From assembly GCA_005116955.1 (NCBI GenBank), contig SWDI01000002.1:102397-166396 (forward strand): 64,000 nt of DNA, in the 5' to 3' direction. The notes under the pieces were generated by a model. The model was not told the origin of the DNA, did not search any database, and saw only the letters and a program-made list of their open reading frames with translations. Positions 60,716 through 64,000 of the stretch are shown one piece after another (position 1 is the stretch's first letter; each line of letters starts with the position of its first letter). A program made the translations under genes and the position numbers. The stretch comes from Nitrospira sp. (GTDB lineage: Bacteria; Nitrospirota; Nitrospiria; Nitrospirales; Nitrospiraceae).

Positions 60716-61403
60716 CCCCATCATCCCCTCTCTTGTCATGAATCCGATTGCCCCAGGACTCATCGTGAATTAACTGGCCAACTGGAACCCGACTCCGCCA
60801 TCCGGCTGCTTCTAGATCTGGTCGGTCTTCAAACTTGGATACATAGCCAAGGCAGAGATAGGCAAGGATCGTCACCGATTGAGGTACACCGATCACTTGT
60901 TTGAGCTTCTTATGATCTAAAATACTGACCCATCCGACACCAATGCCCTCGGCCCTCGCGGCCAACCAGAGATTCTGAACGGCGCAACAGGTGCTGTACA
61001 AATCCGTTGCACGCACCGTGGAACGGCCAAGTACGGATGGCCCGCCGCGCCGCCGGCTGCACGTGATGCACAGATTGACCGGCGCTTCTTCGATACCTTC
61101 CAGCTTCAATCCCCGATACAGTGCTCCCTTGCTCCCTGTATACCGAGTGGACGCCTTGGTATTGGCGTCGATAAAGAGATCTTTCACTACGCGCTTCGTC
61201 TCGCGATTACGGATGACTACGAAATCCCACGGCTGCATAAACCCCACCGATCCCGCATGGTGCGCCGCCGTCAGCAGTTGCTTCATGACCGCATCTGGAA
61301 TCGGCCTTCGAAGAAAATTTCGGCGTACGTCTCGCCGTTCAAAAATCGCGCGATAGACCGCCTCTCGTTCAGCGTCTGAAAATCGACCGTTAATCCGCAT
61401 CAT
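60600..61403 (-). CDS. bluB: 5,6-dimethylbenzimidazole synthase BluB, with C-terminal extension
   Basis: The 267-residue frame starts like BluB (FSDAEREAVYRAIFERRDVRRNFLRRPI) and has HHAGSVGFMQPWDFVVIRN, AEGIGVGWVSILDHKKLKQVIGVP and the usual end AGWRSRVPVGQLIHDESWGN at about residue 219. It makes the B12 lower ligand from reduced FMN. The last 48 residues (DKRGDDGD... RSLRHDR) come from reading into the adenosyltransferase gene out of frame, and the composition is unlike the rest. The normal stop seems to have been lost. Confidence 0.9.
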   Translation of the reverse strand: MMRINGRFSDAEREAVYRAIFERRDVRRNFLRRPIPDAVMKQLLTAAHHAGSVGFMQPWDFVVIRNRETKRVVKDLFIDANTKASTRYTGSKGALYRGLKLEGIEEAPVNLCITCSRRRGGPSVLGRSTVRATDLYSTCCAVQNLWLAARAEGIGVGWVSILDHKKLKQVIGVPQSVTILAYLCLGYVSKFEDRPDLEAAGWRSRVPVGQLIHDESWGNRIHDKRGDDGDAHHQGLHKNRGRGKNQTGRRTTGVERQSAGRSLRHDR

Positions 61404-61419
61404 CGTCTCACACGTCGCC

Positions 61420-61629
61420 CTATCTGCTGCCTGTTGGATCTGCCTGAGGCCCTACCTCACCGGTGACAAATCTCCCCAAACAGAGAGAACAGAGACAATC
61501 TTTATATCGCTCTGCAATCCAATCCATTTGTGCCTCGGTAATGCCGAGCTTGCCACACCAGCACTGGTATCCGCCACATTCGAAGTCGTGCCCGCAGTGC
61601 TCGCAGGTCTTCTGAACCGGTCCTCTCAA
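61420..61629 (-). CDS. Cysteine-rich CWC-family protein
   Basis: The 69-residue protein has CEHCGHDFECGGYQCWC and CLCSLCLG, the layout of the cysteine-rich CWC family, which probably binds zinc. The start is a TTG that overlaps the cobO stop (TTGA). It is coupled to cobO, but no B12 function is known for the family. Confidence 0.8.
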   Translation of the reverse strand: MRGPVQKTCEHCGHDFECGGYQCWCGKLGITEAQMDWIAERYKDCLCSLCLGRFVTGEVGPQADPTGSR

Positions 61630-62225
61630 AATTCCACTCCCGGTTGCGCCTTAATGCCATTTCGGAAGGGATGCTTCACTTGTTTCATTTCCGTTACAAG
61701 ATCGGCTTCTTCAAAAAGTTCTGCTGGCCCTCCTCTGCCGGTGATCACCACATGCTGCATCGGCGGACGGTTGCGCAGTACCGGTAGCACCTCATTAAAC
61801 TGGATATAGTCGTGCTGCAGCGCGATATTGAACTCGTCGAGGACCACCATGGCATAGGAGGGATCACTGAGAAACTCACAGACCTTTGCCCAAGCTTGTT
61901 GAGCAAACTGAGTGTCCCGCTCCCGATCCTGTGTCTCCCAGGTATACCCTTCTCCCATTCGAAGGAAGACCACTCGATCACCGAATGACTTCAGCGCACG
62001 CTCTTCTGCTGTGTCCAGAGCACCCTTGATGAATTGCACCACCGCCACCTTCCGGCCGTGCCCGATGCAGCGCAACGCCATCCCCAGCGCGGCGGTCGTC
62101 TTTCCCTTACCGGCACCGGTGTAGACAATCAAGAGCCCCTTCTCTCGTTGCGCTTCCGCAATGCGTCGATCAACCGAGGCCTTGAGACGCTCCATCTTTG
62201 CTGTATGCTCGTTCGCTTCAACCAT
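61626..62225 (-). CDS. cobO: Corrinoid adenosyltransferase CobO/BtuR
   Basis: The 199-residue protein starts at the ATG at 62223-62225 with AAAGG six bases upstream. The P-loop is YTGAGKGKTTAALGMALR, followed by VVQFIKG, VVLDEFNIAL and ITGRGGPAELFEEADLVTEMKQVKHPF. It adenosylates cobinamide or other incomplete corrinoids on entry. A second adenosyltransferase of the unrelated PduO type lies in the same operon. Confidence 0.93.
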   Translation of the reverse strand: MVEANEHTAKMERLKASVDRRIAEAQREKGLLIVYTGAGKGKTTAALGMALRCIGHGRKVAVVQFIKGALDTAEERALKSFGDRVVFLRMGEGYTWETQDRERDTQFAQQAWAKVCEFLSDPSYAMVVLDEFNIALQHDYIQFNEVLPVLRNRPPMQHVVITGRGGPAELFEEADLVTEMKQVKHPFRNGIKAQPGVEF

Positions 62226-62364
62226 CACACACCTTTGATGTTCACAGCAGAGCCAAGCAAGATAACGGCCATCTGTGCGTGAAAAAAATCTTTGTGAGTA
62301 TAGAGCGTCCCTCTGAATACCCACAACCCATCCGTGAGACTCACTGGGGCTCTAGGTTGTACCA

Positions 62365-63894
62365 CTAAACCAGAGGTTTCTGCCTTCGTGGCTCCATGCA
62401 ACTCCGTGCGCTACCGGACAACCTAGGACTTCGGCGACCCTTAGTGACGAGACTGGCAATCCCCAGATACACACCGGACAAGCTAAACAGGAATCCTGCG
62501 CCGCAGAACCCTAAAAGCGCCATTCTCCGCTGCCGGTCATGTTCCAAAAAAAATGGAACATCCCAGCTATGCAGACCACGAAATAGCCATCGATATATTC
62601 TTCCGCTAGAGTCCATGAGCTCCATCAGCCGGCCTGTGTTCATATCGATGTGAACCCACGTCTGTTCCGGGTCATCCAAGACGATTCGCAATCCTGAACG
62701 TGGACGAGGATTATGAACTGTACTATAATAATAGAGATCCCCTTGGGCGATTTCGCTTCGATCCAACTGTTGAGCTGAAATCACCAGCTTCGCCGCTTCA
62801 GCGAGCGTATCGAGCGCAAATTTCGACGCAGGGGTCTGAACCAAGCCGGAGCTCATCACCACTTGCTGCTCGGAATCTGAGCGGAAGACATAGTAGCTCG
62901 CACCTCCGACTTTACTGAGCAGGATCTCTTTAACGGGAGCACTAAGCTGGACATGCCGCATGGCGTCTCCTAGCTGAACGCCAATATCTTTAGGCACCAA
63001 CATTCCACCCATGAAGCGTTCCCGCTGCTCCATTGTTGGGTCACTACGCGAGAACCATCGGCCGTGATCCATCGAGAGCAGGCCACTAAAAAGCCATAAA
63101 CAAACCACAGCTCCAATGGCCATCCCTCCCAGGTGATGCCACCGTTTGATTCCTACAAATTGGCTATGCAGACGTTGTCCTTGACCGTGAAGCACATGCT
63201 GAATGCCTAGGATAAGCCCGGAGACAGCCGTGATGAGACCAGCAGCAGCCAACCACCACACTGTTTGATCCCACAGAGCCCAATGCCGTCGGAGCATCGG
63301 TAGATAGAGCCAGTGGATGACAGCCCCAAGGGTATTCCACTGCCGTTCGAACGCCGTCGTATCCATGACCAGTTCCCCGGTTGTGGAGGACAGATACAAC
63401 TCTGTTCCCTCCGCATCATGCAGTTGGACCTTCCTCAGCGGTCGATGTGGATCGAATCGCTGGTGAACCGTCCATCGGTCGTCTCGTAACATTTCAACCG
63501 TTGAATCAACACCGAACGTGTGTTCCTGTAGCGTAGTCTGGACTGCGTCATGTTGAGTGATCTCTGATAGCGGCTCACCCTGATCTGCCCACAGACCCTT
63601 CAGCGAACCGTCTAGGAAATGGATAACGTAGACCGGTCGCCCGGAGGCCATGACTAGACGTACCCGCTCGACCGCTTGAGTCAACCCAACCTGATTCCAG
63701 ATTAACTCCAGTGGCACACAGCAGTGATCCAACTGGAGTGGCTCCAGCCATTGAAATCGCTCTTCTTCGTTCAGGTTTGGATAGGGAACAAAGAGCAACA
63801 CCGCACCTGATCCGAACCACATCGTGACGAGTAAAGCGAGGCACGTCCCAAGTACTCGATGAAGGTTTCTGAGGCCGGCACGAATCCACATCAT
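62365..63894 (-). CDS. PepSY-domain membrane protein
   Basis: The 509-residue protein has an N-terminal helix (about 11-33, HRVLGTCLALLVTMWFGSGAVLLF), a large outer domain, helices around 215-235 and 265-285, where RWHHLGGMAIGAVVCLWLFSGLL is typical of PepSY-associated transmembrane proteins, a second outer domain and a C-terminal helix (about 460-485). Such proteins often stand next to TonB receptors and take part in siderophore or metal uptake, some as membrane reductases. Here it sits between a TonB receptor and B12 genes. Confidence 0.8.
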   Translation of the reverse strand: MMWIRAGLRNLHRVLGTCLALLVTMWFGSGAVLLFVPYPNLNEEERFQWLEPLQLDHCCVPLELIWNQVGLTQAVERVRLVMASGRPVYVIHFLDGSLKGLWADQGEPLSEITQHDAVQTTLQEHTFGVDSTVEMLRDDRWTVHQRFDPHRPLRKVQLHDAEGTELYLSSTTGELVMDTTAFERQWNTLGAVIHWLYLPMLRRHWALWDQTVWWLAAAGLITAVSGLILGIQHVLHGQGQRLHSQFVGIKRWHHLGGMAIGAVVCLWLFSGLLSMDHGRWFSRSDPTMEQRERFMGGMLVPKDIGVQLGDAMRHVQLSAPVKEILLSKVGGASYYVFRSDSEQQVVMSSGLVQTPASKFALDTLAEAAKLVISAQQLDRSEIAQGDLYYYSTVHNPRPRSGLRIVLDDPEQTWVHIDMNTGRLMELMDSSGRIYRWLFRGLHSWDVPFFLEHDRQRRMALLGFCGAGFLFSLSGVYLGIASLVTKGRRSPRLSGSARSCMEPRRQKPLV

Positions 63895-63909
63895 TATTTG
63901 CTCATCATC

Positions 63910-64000
63910 TCAGAAGCGCGCGGTGAGCATCACTTCCATCGTCCGGGGGGCACCGAGCAACACCTGGCTCGGATAGAACGGATCGGCCCAGAGCGCATAG
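63910..64000 (-). CDS. C-terminal end of a TonB-dependent receptor, cut by window edge
   Basis: The last 29 codons are visible (YALWADPFYPSQVLLGAPRT... EVMLTARF). The pattern of the last beta-strand with a terminal Phe is that of TonB-dependent outer-membrane receptors. Its stop lies 16 bases before the PepSY gene, so it probably heads the operon. A B12 receptor (BtuB-like) fits the context, but the substrate cannot be told from this piece. Confidence 0.7.
   Translation of the reverse strand, partial: YALWADPFYPSQVLLGAPRTMEVMLTARF

Overview
The window is dense Gram-negative chromosome with a high-GC feel. Lipid A and LPS-export genes (lptF, lptG, lpxD), a TonB-receptor end, a SmbP-like metal-binding protein, a PilJ/ChpA-type chemosensory operon and many two-domain signalling proteins fit a Nitrospira-like (Nitrospirota) bacterium. 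That taxon is an inference from gene content and style; there is no rRNA or marker gene here to prove it. Most genes are on the minus strand.

Layout. 1-14 kb: housekeeping and envelope genes. These are the end of a membrane-protein gene, a one-chain partner-switching regulator (MHYT-PAS-PP2C-HATPase-STAS) with a separate STAS protein, a lipoprotein related to signal peptidase I that lacks the catalytic Ser and Lys, a dienelactone-hydrolase-like enzyme, a geranylgeranyl-reductase-like flavoprotein, a YugP-like zinc protease, HflX, a glutathionylspermidine-synthase-like ATP-grasp enzyme, a Tim44-like protein, a Sel1-repeat protein and a SmbP-like protein. 14-26 kb: a defence and toxin-antitoxin island. 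A type I restriction-modification operon (hsdR, hsdS, hsdM) is interleaved with a DUF2281 protein, an antitoxin/ParE pair, a DUF4258/YgiT zinc-finger pair and a Fic protein. A 49-codon remnant of a second, divergent hsdR lies just before hsdS. Beyond it lie higB (broken by a nonsense codon), higA, a broken MNT nucleotidyltransferase and an AbiEii-like nucleotidyltransferase with a small partner. 26-36 kb: transport and central metabolism (DAACS symporter, beta-propeller protein, FAD/Fe-S 2-hydroxyacid dehydrogenase, divergent NAD-dependent 2-hydroxyacid dehydrogenase, large TPR protein, cold-shock protein). 36-41 kb: lptF-lptG-ketoacyl synthase-ACP-lpxD, an apparent lipid A assembly and export operon with a dedicated ACP carrying a long lysine-rich tail.

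42-54 kb: a ten-gene chemosensory operon (CheY, CheW, MCP, CheA with three Hpt domains and a receiver, two more CheW-like proteins, a receiver with a long coiled coil, a degenerate Hpt protein, an ExeA-like AAA ATPase, an HD-GYP protein). No cheR or cheB is present. Its make-up resembles systems that control type IV pili or c-di-GMP rather than flagella. 54-64 kb: a corrinoid salvage and remodelling operon (TonB receptor end, PepSY protein, cobO, CWC protein, bluB, pduO-type adenosyltransferase, cobU, cobT, cobS, cbiB, cobD, cbiZ) ending in a heavily deleted cobQ.

The strongest leads are the cobQ decay beside cbiZ, the tailed ACP in the lipid A operon, the chemosensory operon with an ATPase and HD-GYP output, the toxin-antitoxin-laced restriction operon with its hsdR scar, and the signal-peptidase-like pseudoenzyme.
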